A stretch of 64,000 nucleotides of DNA from Salinisphaera sp049568105. GTDB lineage: Bacteria; Pseudomonadota; Gammaproteobacteria; Nevskiales; Salinisphaeraceae. Numbering within the stretch: position 1 is the stretch's first letter; the number at the start of each line of letters is the position of its first letter. Shown one piece after another: positions 51,004-59,534 of this stretch. Where the stretch lies: positions 496,001 through 560,000 of the forward strand of contig NZ_CP145335.1 in assembly GCF_049568105.1 (NCBI RefSeq), in the 5' to 3' direction. A program made the translations under genes and the position numbers. The notes beneath the pieces were generated by a model that had not been told where the DNA came from, searched no databases, and worked only from the letters and a program-made list of their open reading frames with translations.

Positions 51004-52473
51004 ATGCCCGCACTCAACAACGCCGCCCTTAAAGACATCGACGCTGCCGTGGCCACGCCGGGCTACGATCGCAGCCAAGTCACGCCCGGGATCGTGCATT
51101 TCGGCGTCGGCGGTTTTCATCGCGCCCATCAGGCAATGTATCTCGATGCGCTGATGAACGAGCACAAGGCGCTCGACTGGGGCATCTGCGGCGTCGGCGT
51201 ATTACCCGGTGACCGCAAGATGGCCGAGGTCATGGATGCCCAGGATTGTCTGTACACGCTGGTCCTCAAGCATGCCGATGGCACTTACGAGCCGCGCGTG
51301 ATCGGCTCGATCGTCGACTACAAGTTCGCCCCGGACGATCCCGAAGACGTGATCGAGACCATGGCTGCCGAGACCACCCGAATCGTGTCGCTTACGGTCA
51401 CCGAAGGGGGCTACAACTTCCACCACGTGACCGGCGAGTTCGATTTCGACAACCCGGATGTGGCCCAAGACCTGAAAGACGGCGCGACCCCGAAGACCAC
51501 CTTTGGCCTGGTCACCGAGGCCCTACGCCGCCGGCGCGAGCGCAACCTCACGCCGTTCACGCTGATGTCCTGCGACAACATCCAGGGCAACGGCGATGTC
51601 GCGAAAAAAATGTTCACGGCCTTCGCCAAGGCCAAGGATGCCGAGCTCGGCGCCTGGATCACCGAGCACGTCCAGTTTCCGAATTCGATGGTCGATCGGA
51701 TCACCCCGGTGACCACCGATGCCGATCGCGCCGAGATCGCCGAGCGTTTCGATATCGAGGACGCCTGGCCGGTGGTTTGCGAGCCGTTCACCCAGTGGGT
51801 GCTCGAGGATCATTTCAACCTGGGCCGGCCGCCCTATGAGGATGTCGGGGTACAGATCGTCGACGATGTTATGCCCTATGAGCTGATGAAGCTGCGCCTG
51901 CTCAACGCCAGCCATCAGGCACTGACCTACTTCGGCTATCTGGCCGGCTATCGCTATGCCCACGAAGTCTGTCAGGACGAGCTGTTCGCAGATTTTCTGA
52001 TGGATTACATGACCCGTGAAGGCCAGCCGACCCTGCGCCCGGTACCGGGGGTGGATCTAGAAGACTACAAGCGCACGTTGATCGAGCGCTTTTCCAACCC
52101 GGAGATCCGCGACACGCTGGCGCGGTTGTGTGCGGAATCCTCGGACCGGATTCCGAAGTGGCTGCTGCCGGTGATTCGCGAGCAGCTCGAGGCGGGCGGC
52201 GAGATCCAGCGCTCGGCGGCTGTGGTCGCGAGCTGGGCGCGCTATGCCGAAGGTGTGGATGAAGCCGGCGAGCCGATCGAAATCGTCGACCGGCTCGCCG
52301 ACGAGCTCAAGACGATCGCGGCCCGCAACCGCGACCAGCCGACCGCCTTTATCGAAAACCGCGAGCTGTTCGGCGATCTGGTCGACAACGAACGCTTCGT
52401 GGCGGCCTATACCGATGCCTTGGCGCGTCTGCATCAGCAGGGCGCACGCGCTACCCTCGAGGCGCTGCGTTAG
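51004..52473 (+). CDS. mtlK: Mannitol 2-dehydrogenase family polyol dehydrogenase
   Basis: A 489-residue long-chain polyol dehydrogenase oxidising mannitol to fructose, and often arabitol to xylulose or sorbitol to fructose, with NAD. The N-terminal IVHFGVGGFHRAHQAMYLD is the cofactor-binding start; FTLMSCDNIQGNGDV, FPNSMVDRITPVT and the catalytic-Lys segment MKLRLLNASHQALTYFGYLAGY follow. AGGGGAGAG precedes the ATG at 51004. Last gene of the importer operon; products would feed the PfkB kinase and XylB. Confidence 0.93.
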   Translation: MPALNNAALKDIDAAVATPGYDRSQVTPGIVHFGVGGFHRAHQAMYLDALMNEHKALDWGICGVGVLPGDRKMAEVMDAQDCLYTLVLKHADGTYEPRVIGSIVDYKFAPDDPEDVIETMAAETTRIVSLTVTEGGYNFHHVTGEFDFDNPDVAQDLKDGATPKTTFGLVTEALRRRRERNLTPFTLMSCDNIQGNGDVAKKMFTAFAKAKDAELGAWITEHVQFPNSMVDRITPVTTDADRAEIAERFDIEDAWPVVCEPFTQWVLEDHFNLGRPPYEDVGVQIVDDVMPYELMKLRLLNASHQALTYFGYLAGYRYAHEVCQDELFADFLMDYMTREGQPTLRPVPGVDLEDYKRTLIERFSNPEIRDTLARLCAESSDRIPKWLLPVIREQLEAGGEIQRSAAVVASWARYAEGVDEAGEPIEIVDRLADELKTIAARNRDQPTAFIENRELFGDLVDNERFVAAYTDALARLHQQGARATLEALR

Positions 52474-52516
52474 CGCCTGGCCCGATCGAGTATAGGCCAG
52501 GTCTGGCGAGGTCTGG

Positions 52517-52692
52517 CTAGGGCGTGTTGCAGTGTCGTCCGAGCCTCGCGTTGCCGCCTTAAATCGTGTCTGGCAAGACGCGAGCGGCCGGCTCTGGGCG
52601 TGCCCCGATCAAGGCTTGTCACGCGGCCCGACGTGATTGGGGGCACAACCTTTCGGGACAAGGGCTTGCACGAAACCTTAGCACGCCCTAGG
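52517..52692. mobile_element. MITE-like element (copy B) with near-perfect 12-base inverted ends
   Basis: CTAGGGCGTGTT (52517-52528) is matched by AGCACGCCCTAG (52681-52692), 11 of 12 pairing. The 176-base span is non-coding and aligns with copy A at window start along most of its length. Right next to it, at 52688-52712, is a near palindrome CCTAGGGGCAAG-CTTTGGCCCTAGG that may be a second abutting end. Confidence 0.6.
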
Positions 52693-53465
52693 GGCAAGCT
52701 TTGGCCCTAGGCTAGCCGAGCCCGGTCTGTTTGTTGCGCGCAAGGTTTCGCCTCTGTGGATGCGACGTATGCGTCTGCGCCGAGCGCGGTTATGGCCAGC
52801 CAGCTTCGGCGTACGCAGCACGTTCCCGGGCGCACTGGCAAAAGAGGCGGCGACGCTGGGGCGCGGACTTCAGTAGCTCCAAGACCGGCCATAGAGCCTC
52901 TATGGTGTCGTGCGCGCTCGGTCTGGCAGCTGGCGCCCAGCGTTCTTGAATACGACGATGGACCGCAAGACGAAGCGGGGCGGCTACGCGAGCAAGAGTC
53001 CGCTGGATCGCCGCGGTGTCTCGGGCGTCCTGTCTCTTTCCGGGGCTGCCCAATGAACCACGGGGCGCGCCTGTGCCGTCGCCTGTTCGGGGCAGGCGGA
53101 CGACATGACGATTCGCGCCTGGTCGAGCACGTCCGGCGAACGCCAATGCGGCGCACGTACGACACATCCACCAGGCCAGGCGCGGTATTCCGAGAGACGG
53201 CGATAAGGCCGCGGTTGGGAAACGTATGCGCGGCGAGCAGCCGTTGGCGTTCGGAATTCGCACCAGAGACCGGTGGTCTCGGCCATATCGGTAACCAAGA
53301 GGCGGTACCGGCCCTGGCTGCCCAGGGGGCGCGCTAGACGTGCCCCGCCACGAACTTTTCTTGCAAATGAGAACGATTATCATTAAATTCCTGTCTCCGA
53401 ACGATGAGGCTGAGACGCCGCGCATACGAGGCCGGGCCGCAGTCCGGTCAGCAAAGGACAGGGTG
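52693..53465. other. Gene-free region before the TonB receptor
   Basis: About 770 bases with no supportable gene. It includes a unit at about 52942-52990 also seen near 20618-20668 (shared pieces TTGAA, ACGATGGA, GCAAGAC). The right end holds the Fur box. Confidence 0.5.
53369..53387 (+). promoter_or_regulatory. Fur box upstream of the TonB-dependent receptor
   Basis: GAGAACGATTATCATTAAA matches the 19-base Fur consensus at about 14 positions, including the core GATTATCATT. It lies 79 bases before the chosen receptor start. Confidence 0.8.
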
Positions 53466-55745
53466 ATGATGCAGGACTGGGGCGTGCTTTCCCGAAGTTG
53501 GGGCCAGGGCTCATTGGCAGCGACCATGGTGTTGCTGGGTATCGGCACGGTGCTGCCGGCCGCCGCGGCGGACGGCCAGGCTGGTCAAACCCCGGTGGCC
53601 ACCGAACCCGAGCAGTCGAGCGCGCCGGCGGCTGCGACGTCGCCGTCCACCTCGGACGCGCCCCAGGCCGATCTTGGCAATATTCGCGTGATCGGACATG
53701 CCACCGGCGGTGACCAGGTGCCCGAAGCCTATGCTGGCGGTCAGGTGGCCACCGGTGGCCGTATCGGGGTGCTTGGCGAACAAAATACGGCCAACGTACC
53801 GTTTTCAGTGATCAGCTTCACCTCGCAGCTGATCGAAAACCAGCAGTCGCATACCCTGGCGGATGTGCTGCTCAACGATGCCTCGGTGCAATCCGAGCTC
53901 GGCTATGGCAATTTCGCCCAGGTCTTCAAGATCCGAGGCTTCTCGCTCGATGGCGAAGACGTCTCGTTCGGCGGGCTGTATGGCGTGCTGCCGCGCCAGA
54001 TCGTACAGACCAACTTCGCCAACCGGGTCGAATTGTTCAAGGGCTCGAATGCTTTCGCCAACGGCGTAGCGCCGGCCGGTACCGGGGTTGGTGGGGCCGT
54101 CAATATCGAACCGAAGTTCGCCAATGCCGAGCCGCTGACCCAGTTTCGGCTCGGCTATCAGTCCGACTCCCAGATCGAAGAAGCCCTCGATGTCGGTCGC
54201 CGTTATGGCGAACAGAAACAGTATGGCGCCCGCCTGAGCGTGCAGCATGCCAAGGGCGATACCGCGATCGACGGCGAGAATGCGGCCGATACCTCGGTCG
54301 GCCTCGGCCTTGACTACGACGGGGACCGGGCCCGGGCCGGGCTGTATTTCGGCTATCAGAAACAGCACATCAAGCATGGCCGCTCGATCGTCTATCTGGG
54401 TACGGCCACCGAGATTCCGGATGCGCCGGATGCCGATACCAACTATGCGGCCTCTTTCAATAGCACCGAGCTGGAAAACGAGTTCGGCCTGTTGCGCGGC
54501 GAGTTCGATCTGACCGATCACTGGACGACCTATGCCGCGATCGGCGCCAACCATACCGAAGAGCAGGGCGAATACGGTTCGCCAACCCTGATCGGCAACG
54601 ACGGTAGCGCCTCGGTCTATCGGCTTGGGGTGCCGTTCGAGTCGCATTCGTTCTCCGGCCAGGCCGGTATCCGCGGCGATTTCGATACCGGCCCGGTCAG
54701 CCATCAGCTCAACCTCGGTTACTCTGGCTACTATCGACGCACCGACAGTGCCTACACGATGTCGGACTTCGTCAATCAGAGTCCGACCAATATCTATGAC
54801 CCGGCCGATATCGGCTACCTGCCGACCGCCTCCGAGGCTGGCGATCAGGACGATCCGAACGTGCGTACCCGGACCCGGGCCGATGGCTGGGCGATCTCGG
54901 ATACGGCCGGGCTGTTCGACGACCGGCTGTTGATCACGGTCGGTGGGCGTTATCAGTCGATCCGGGTCAACAACTACAGCTATCAAGGCGATTTCGACGG
55001 CGACCCGGTGCGCGGCCACGAGGTCTCACCGGTGTATGGCGTGGTCTACAAACCGGTCAGCTGGCTGTCGCTGTATGCCAACCATATCGAGGCGCTGCAG
55101 CCGGGCGACGCCGCTCCGAATACGGCCGCCAATTCGGGGCAGGTCATCGGGATCGCCGAATCCAAGCAGAACGAAGTTGGTGCCAAGGCCGATTTCGGCC
55201 AAATCGGCGGCAGCCTAGCGCTTTATCAGATCAAAAAACCGAATGCCGCGGTCGATGCCAACAACGTCTATGGCTACAGCGGCGAACAACGCGATCGCGG
55301 TATCGAGCTTAGCGTCTACGGCAAGCCGACCGAGCGGCTACGGCTGCTGGCCAGCGCGACCTGGATGGACGGCGAGCTGACCGAAACCGGCGACGGCAGC
55401 AATGAAGGCAACGACGCGATCGGCGTGCCGGATTACCGGCTGGTGCTGTCCGGCGATTGGCAGCTACCTGGAGCCGACCGTTGGCATGCCAATGCCCGCG
55501 TGATTCGAACCGGTTCGCAGTATGCCAACGAAGCGAATACGCTCAAGCTACCGGGCTGGACCCGGGTGGATCTCGGCCTGCGCTATAAGATGCCCTGGGG
55601 CCACGACGATCAAAATCTCGTCTGGCGGGCCGGGGTCGATAACGTCGCCAATTCGGATTACTGGCAGGCAGCCAACGACGGCGGCTATATCACCCAGGGT
55701 CAGCCACGGACCTTCAAGCTGTCGGCGACCTTGAACTTCGACTGA
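53466..55745 (+). CDS. TonB-dependent siderophore receptor
   Basis: A 759-residue outer-membrane receptor. Residues 1-33 are a signal peptide (LAATMVLLGIGTVLPAAAA), then a Pro/Ala/Ser linker. The plug (about residues 95-220) contains NVPFSVISFTSQLIENQQSHTLADVLLNDASV, FKIRGFSLDGEDV and NRVELFKGSNAFANGVAPAGTGVGGAVNIEPK; the 22-strand barrel ends in LSATLNFD. Similar to FhuA/FoxA-type ferri-siderophore receptors. The start at 53466 is chosen because AAGGACAGG precedes it and earlier starts would place the Fur box inside the gene. It may feed the fhuCDB-like genes at the right edge. Confidence 0.9.
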   Translation: MMQDWGVLSRSWGQGSLAATMVLLGIGTVLPAAAADGQAGQTPVATEPEQSSAPAAATSPSTSDAPQADLGNIRVIGHATGGDQVPEAYAGGQVATGGRIGVLGEQNTANVPFSVISFTSQLIENQQSHTLADVLLNDASVQSELGYGNFAQVFKIRGFSLDGEDVSFGGLYGVLPRQIVQTNFANRVELFKGSNAFANGVAPAGTGVGGAVNIEPKFANAEPLTQFRLGYQSDSQIEEALDVGRRYGEQKQYGARLSVQHAKGDTAIDGENAADTSVGLGLDYDGDRARAGLYFGYQKQHIKHGRSIVYLGTATEIPDAPDADTNYAASFNSTELENEFGLLRGEFDLTDHWTTYAAIGANHTEEQGEYGSPTLIGNDGSASVYRLGVPFESHSFSGQAGIRGDFDTGPVSHQLNLGYSGYYRRTDSAYTMSDFVNQSPTNIYDPADIGYLPTASEAGDQDDPNVRTRTRADGWAISDTAGLFDDRLLITVGGRYQSIRVNNYSYQGDFDGDPVRGHEVSPVYGVVYKPVSWLSLYANHIEALQPGDAAPNTAANSGQVIGIAESKQNEVGAKADFGQIGGSLALYQIKKPNAAVDANNVYGYSGEQRDRGIELSVYGKPTERLRLLASATWMDGELTETGDGSNEGNDAIGVPDYRLVLSGDWQLPGADRWHANARVIRTGSQYANEANTLKLPGWTRVDLGLRYKMPWGHDDQNLVWRAGVDNVANSDYWQAANDGGYITQGQPRTFKLSATLNFD

Positions 55746-55767
55746 GTTCGTCGACCGCATGACCCAC

Positions 55768-55796
55768 AAAAAAGCCGGCTTAATGCCGGCTTTTTT
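55768..55796. terminator. Bidirectional terminator
   Basis: A perfect 12-base stem AAAAAAGCCGGC / GCCGGCTTTTTT with loop TTAAT, lying between the convergent receptor and KAS III genes. Confidence 0.92.
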
Positions 55797-55825
55797 GGGT
55801 CTGCTGTACGGCGCGTCCGGCGGCT

Positions 55826-56875
55826 TCAGTCGTCCTGTTCGCTCATCACGAAATCCGAGGGTAGGCGAACCAGCGTCGCGCCCCAGGACAGGCCGACGCC
55901 GAAGCCGACCAACAAGACCAGGGCGCCCGGGCCGACCTGGCCGGACAATACCGCCCGTTTAAGCGCGATCGGCACGCTACAGGAGACGGTGTTGCCGATA
56001 TCTTCCATGCACACCACGAATTTCGACTTCGGCAGATCGAGTCGTTCGCGAATACCATCCAGCACCATGGCGCTGGCCTGGTGGGGCACCACGGCGTCCA
56101 CGTCGTCGAGCGTCACGCCGGCCTTTTCGCAGGTTTGGTGGATCGCGCGCGGCACTTCACGCAGGGTGAATTCGACCACCGCGCGGCCGTTCATGAAGAT
56201 ATTGTGATCCGAGCGGACGTTGCCGTGCCGGTCGGTGTATTCCTCGGCCGGCTGGTCGAGCCTGCGCTGGCGCATGCCGCTGGTCGGCACGATCAGGTCC
56301 TGGGCGCCCGAACCGTCGGTGCCGTAGACGAACGGCCCGATCTTGGGCTCGCCCTCGGCCGCGCGATCGGACAGCAGCGTGGCCGCGGCCGCATCGCCGA
56401 ACAGGGCGCGTACGCTCTTGTCGCCGGGGTGTACGAACTTGCTGTAGGTGTCGGCTGTGATCAGCAGCAGCCGCGATGCCTGGCCGGATTCGATCAACGC
56501 CTTGGCCACGCCCAGCGCATAGATATAGCCAGAACAGCCGAGATTGATATCGAGCGCGCCGATCTGCTTGTTCAGACCCAGTCGTTCCTGGATCAGACAG
56601 GCCGTGGTCGGGGCCAGGTAGTCCGGGGTCTGGGTAGTGAAGATCAGGTAGTCGACTTCGTCGCGCGCGACGCCGGTTTTCTCGAACAGCCGCTCCGCGG
56701 CTACCACGCCGAAATCCGAGGCGCATTCGTTCTCATCGGCCACATGCCGTGCGCGAATGCCGGTCTTTTCGGCGATGCGCTCCAACGGCCAGTTGGGAAA
56801 GCGCGCGGCGATCTCTTCGATCGATTCGGTACGCGCCGGCAGCATGTATTCGATGGCGTCTATGACAGCAGACAT
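55826..56875 (-). CDS. 3-oxoacyl-ACP synthase III (FabH-like)
   Basis: A 349-residue thiolase-fold enzyme. The catalytic triad is visible: Cys in DINLGCSGYIYALGVA, His in VVPHQASAMVLD and Asn in EDIGNTVSCSVPIAL. VRALFGDAAAATLL and GFGVGLSWGATLVRL match KAS III. FabH starts fatty acid synthesis from acetyl-CoA and malonyl-ACP. It stands alone, away from fabD/fabG, so it may be a second, specialised copy. GAGG precedes the ATG at 56875. Confidence 0.9.
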   Translation of the reverse strand: MSAVIDAIEYMLPARTESIEEIAARFPNWPLERIAEKTGIRARHVADENECASDFGVVAAERLFEKTGVARDEVDYLIFTTQTPDYLAPTTACLIQERLGLNKQIGALDINLGCSGYIYALGVAKALIESGQASRLLLITADTYSKFVHPGDKSVRALFGDAAAATLLSDRAAEGEPKIGPFVYGTDGSGAQDLIVPTSGMRQRRLDQPAEEYTDRHGNVRSDHNIFMNGRAVVEFTLREVPRAIHQTCEKAGVTLDDVDAVVPHQASAMVLDGIRERLDLPKSKFVVCMEDIGNTVSCSVPIALKRAVLSGQVGPGALVLLVGFGVGLSWGATLVRLPSDFVMSEQDD

Positions 56876-57028
56876 CGGACCTCGTTTTATGCGGAACGGG
56901 TGGAGCGGCCGAGCGCATGATCGCCCGCCGGCGCAGCATGGACCCTGTCGCGTTCCGACAGAGTCCATCTAAAGTCGCACAATATCGGCGTCATGGCGCG
57001 TCTCGTCAACGCCTCAGCGCGTAATAGC

Positions 57029-57409
57029 CTATTCCGTGGGGTACCCGGCGGCCTGCCAGTCGGCGAAGCCGCCGCTCATCGCGCGCACATCGCGGTAGCC
57101 GGCCGCGCGTAGAACCTCGGCCGCGCGCTCGGCCCGTCCCCCGGCCTTGCAGTAGGTCACGATCGGCGTATTCGGGTCGACTTCGATCTCGGGATCGCTG
57201 GAAATCCGGGTGACGGGATAGAACAGGGCTCCAGCGATATGTCCGGCCTCCCATTCGTCGCGCTCGCGCACGTCGATCATCTGGGCGCCGTTTTGCTGGG
57301 CATGGCGGGCTTGTTCGTGGTCGATCATAAGAGGCTCTTCAACACCGCCGGCGGTCGTTTCGCCGCCGTCTTTGGATTCTCGAATCAGATTATAAATACG
57401 TTTGAGCAT
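57029..57409 (-). CDS. Rhodanese-like domain protein
   Basis: A single-domain rhodanese of up to 126 residues: QMIDVRERDEWEAGHIAGALFYPVTRI, the active-site loop with Cys in IVTYCKAGGRAERAAEVL, and GYRDVRAMSGGFADWQAAGYPTE. It may carry persulfide sulfur; partner unknown. An ATG at 57328 gives a 99-residue protein that begins at the domain; neither start has a strong ribosome site. Confidence 0.88.
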   Translation of the reverse strand: MLKRIYNLIRESKDGGETTAGGVEEPLMIDHEQARHAQQNGAQMIDVRERDEWEAGHIAGALFYPVTRISSDPEIEVDPNTPIVTYCKAGGRAERAAEVLRAAGYRDVRAMSGGFADWQAAGYPTE

Positions 57410-57507
57410 AATGCGTTTCGAATCGGTGGTTTGAATATTCCGGATTTACGACGAGGTTACGCCCTGCGGCGCAGACTGATCTAACCCCATCGTCGTTTGT
57501 CGATCGT

Positions 57508-59211
57508 ATGACCGTGTCCGAGCCCGCCAACAGCCGTTCGATGCGTTGGGCTCGCGCACGCCCTGCGCTGGGCGTGCCGATGCTGACGTTGCTGGTCGCG
57601 ATTTTCATCATCGCCTTCGATAACCGGGCGTTCTGGCACGAGCTGGCTTCGGTGTCGCAGGTGGGTTCGACCGGCGGCCTGGGTTTCGCTGTCGCTACGG
57701 CTGTATTTCTGGTCTGTGCACTGGCCTTACTGATGTCGGTGTTCGCCTTCCGCTGGCTGTATAAACCGTTTCTTATCGCGCTGCTGCTGATCGCAGCCGT
57801 AGTCGGTTATTTCATGCAGACCTACGGCGTGGTCATCGACGACACGATGATTCTCAACACCGTGGACACGGATGCCGACGAGGCCCGCGGGCTGTTCAAC
57901 CTCGCGCTGGTCTGGCACTTGTTGCTGCTGGGCGTGCTGCCGGCCGTGCTGGTGGCCTGGGTGCGCATCGAGCGTGCTATCTGGTGGCGCCAGGCTCTTG
58001 TACGCATGGGTTTTGCGCTGGCCATGATCGCCTGTGGCGCGGCTGCGCTGGCCAGTCACTACAAGGATTTTTCGCTGACACTGCGCGAGCATCGCGAGCT
58101 GCGCATGTATATCAATCCGACCTATGCGATCTATTCGGCCTTCGAGGTCGCCCACGGTCGGGCCGCGGCTGCCGACGAACCGCTGGTACGCATCGGCAGC
58201 AACGCACACCGCAGCCCGGCCGCCGAAGCGCGCAGCCGGCGCAAGATCATGCTTCTGGTGGTCGGCGAGACCACCCGGGCGGCCGACTGGGGGCTGAACG
58301 GCTATCACCGCCAGACCACGCCGGAGCTGGCGGCGATCCCGACGCTGGTGAATTTCTCGGATGCCCATGCCTGCGGGACTTCTACGGCCGTATCCGTGCC
58401 CTGTATGTTCTCGGCCGAACCACGGCCGGATTTCGATACCGATACTGCCGCCCATACCGAAAATCTGTTGGACGTACTCAAGCGCGCCGGTGTGACCGTG
58501 CATTGGGAAGAAAACCAGGCCGGCGGCTGCAAGGGCGTATGCGATCGGGTGCCGACCAAGAATATGCGGGCTCTGCGTATTCCTGGGGTCTGTGGCGATG
58601 GGCACTGTCTCGATGCGGTATTTGTCCACGGGCTGGCTGATCGGATCGATGCGGCCTCGGGCGATCTGTTGCTGGTCATGCATACCATGGGCAGCCACGG
58701 GCCGAGCTACTACAAGCGCTATCCAGAGGCCTTTCGGCGCTACACGCCGACCTGCGACTCGAACCGGCCCCAGGATTGTTCGTCACAGACGCTGACCAAC
58801 AGCTACGACAACACCATCGGCTATGTCGATCACATCGTGGCCGCGCTGATTAGCGTGCTGAAAACCCGGGAGGCGGACGCCGATACGGCGCTCATGTATC
58901 TATCCGATCACGGCGAATCGCTGGGCGAGCACGGGATCTATCTGCACGGTTTCCCATACGCGCTGGCGCCGATGCAGCAGACCCATATCCCGATGGTGTT
59001 GTGGCTGTCGGATCGCTGGCGTAGCGATACCGGGCTGAGCCTGGACTGTTTGAAACACACGGCTTCGAAGCGAACCGGCCACGACCATGTGTTTTCGACG
59101 GTCATGGCGATGATGGATGTCCGGGCAGCGCCCTACGATCCCGAGCTGGACATGCTCGCGGCCTGTCGGCGTGATTCCGGGGCGGACGCGGCGCGGACGG
59201 CCGGCGGCTAG
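57508..59211 (+). CDS. eptA: Lipid A phosphoethanolamine transferase (EptA family)
   Basis: A 567-residue inner-membrane enzyme that adds phosphoethanolamine to lipid A. Five N-terminal membrane segments are followed by the periplasmic sulfatase-fold domain: LLVVGETTRAADWGLNGYHRQTTPEL with the metal Glu, CGTSTAVSVPCMFS with the nucleophilic Thr, HTMGSHGPSYYKRYP and YLSDHGESLGEHGIYLHG with metal His/Asp. Six or more Cys can form the family disulfides. The family includes the MCR enzymes. No PmrAB-type regulators are adjacent. Confidence 0.93.
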   Translation: MTVSEPANSRSMRWARARPALGVPMLTLLVAIFIIAFDNRAFWHELASVSQVGSTGGLGFAVATAVFLVCALALLMSVFAFRWLYKPFLIALLLIAAVVGYFMQTYGVVIDDTMILNTVDTDADEARGLFNLALVWHLLLLGVLPAVLVAWVRIERAIWWRQALVRMGFALAMIACGAAALASHYKDFSLTLREHRELRMYINPTYAIYSAFEVAHGRAAAADEPLVRIGSNAHRSPAAEARSRRKIMLLVVGETTRAADWGLNGYHRQTTPELAAIPTLVNFSDAHACGTSTAVSVPCMFSAEPRPDFDTDTAAHTENLLDVLKRAGVTVHWEENQAGGCKGVCDRVPTKNMRALRIPGVCGDGHCLDAVFVHGLADRIDAASGDLLLVMHTMGSHGPSYYKRYPEAFRRYTPTCDSNRPQDCSSQTLTNSYDNTIGYVDHIVAALISVLKTREADADTALMYLSDHGESLGEHGIYLHGFPYALAPMQQTHIPMVLWLSDRWRSDTGLSLDCLKHTASKRTGHDHVFSTVMAMMDVRAAPYDPELDMLAACRRDSGADAARTAGG

Positions 59212-59252
59212 CACGATCGAGTGGCGGCCGGCCGATTTTCGGTCGGGCCGGC

Positions 59253-59534
59253 TTATCGACGCCGGGGGGCGGTTCCGGCTTTCAGCCCGCAGCCGGCACA
59301 GGCGCTGCAGCCGCCGCTGCCACAGGCGCCGCCGCCGCTCGCGGTACGCGCCGGGGCCAGCCGACGTGCCAGTGCCCGGCGCCAGCCGGCGGCCACAGGG
59401 CTATCGATTCGTGAGGCCGCGATCAGGCGCAGTCGGGCCAGGCTGCGCGGCGCCAGCCGGCTGATCGCCTGCCCTAGACAGAACAGTGCCAGCAGCGTCA
59501 GCAGCACCGCCTGAACGGCCATGAATAGGCTCAT
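59253..59534 (-). CDS. Small Cys-rich protein downstream of feoB (DUF6587-like)
   Basis: A 93-residue protein: one N-terminal hydrophobic segment (AVQAVLLTLLALFCLGQAI), an Arg-rich middle and a C-terminal cysteine cluster GGACGSGGCSACAGCG. The ATG overlaps the feoB stop by one base (TAATG), so translation is coupled. Small proteins of this shape follow feoB in several gammaproteobacteria (DUF6587 in my memory); a metal-binding role like FeoC is possible but not shown. The longer frame reaching into feoB is not real. Confidence 0.75.
   Translation of the reverse strand: MSLFMAVQAVLLTLLALFCLGQAISRLAPRSLARLRLIAASRIDSPVAAGWRRALARRLAPARTASGGGACGSGGCSACAGCGLKAGTAPRRR

Noticed and set aside
52707..53171. 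Possible transposase remnant on the minus strand
   Set aside because: Arg/Pro/Ser-rich frame with no DDE or other transposase motif that I can recognise.
53805..55019. 404-codon minus-strand frame over the TonB receptor
   Set aside because: Antisense of the receptor barrel; no ribosome site or homology.
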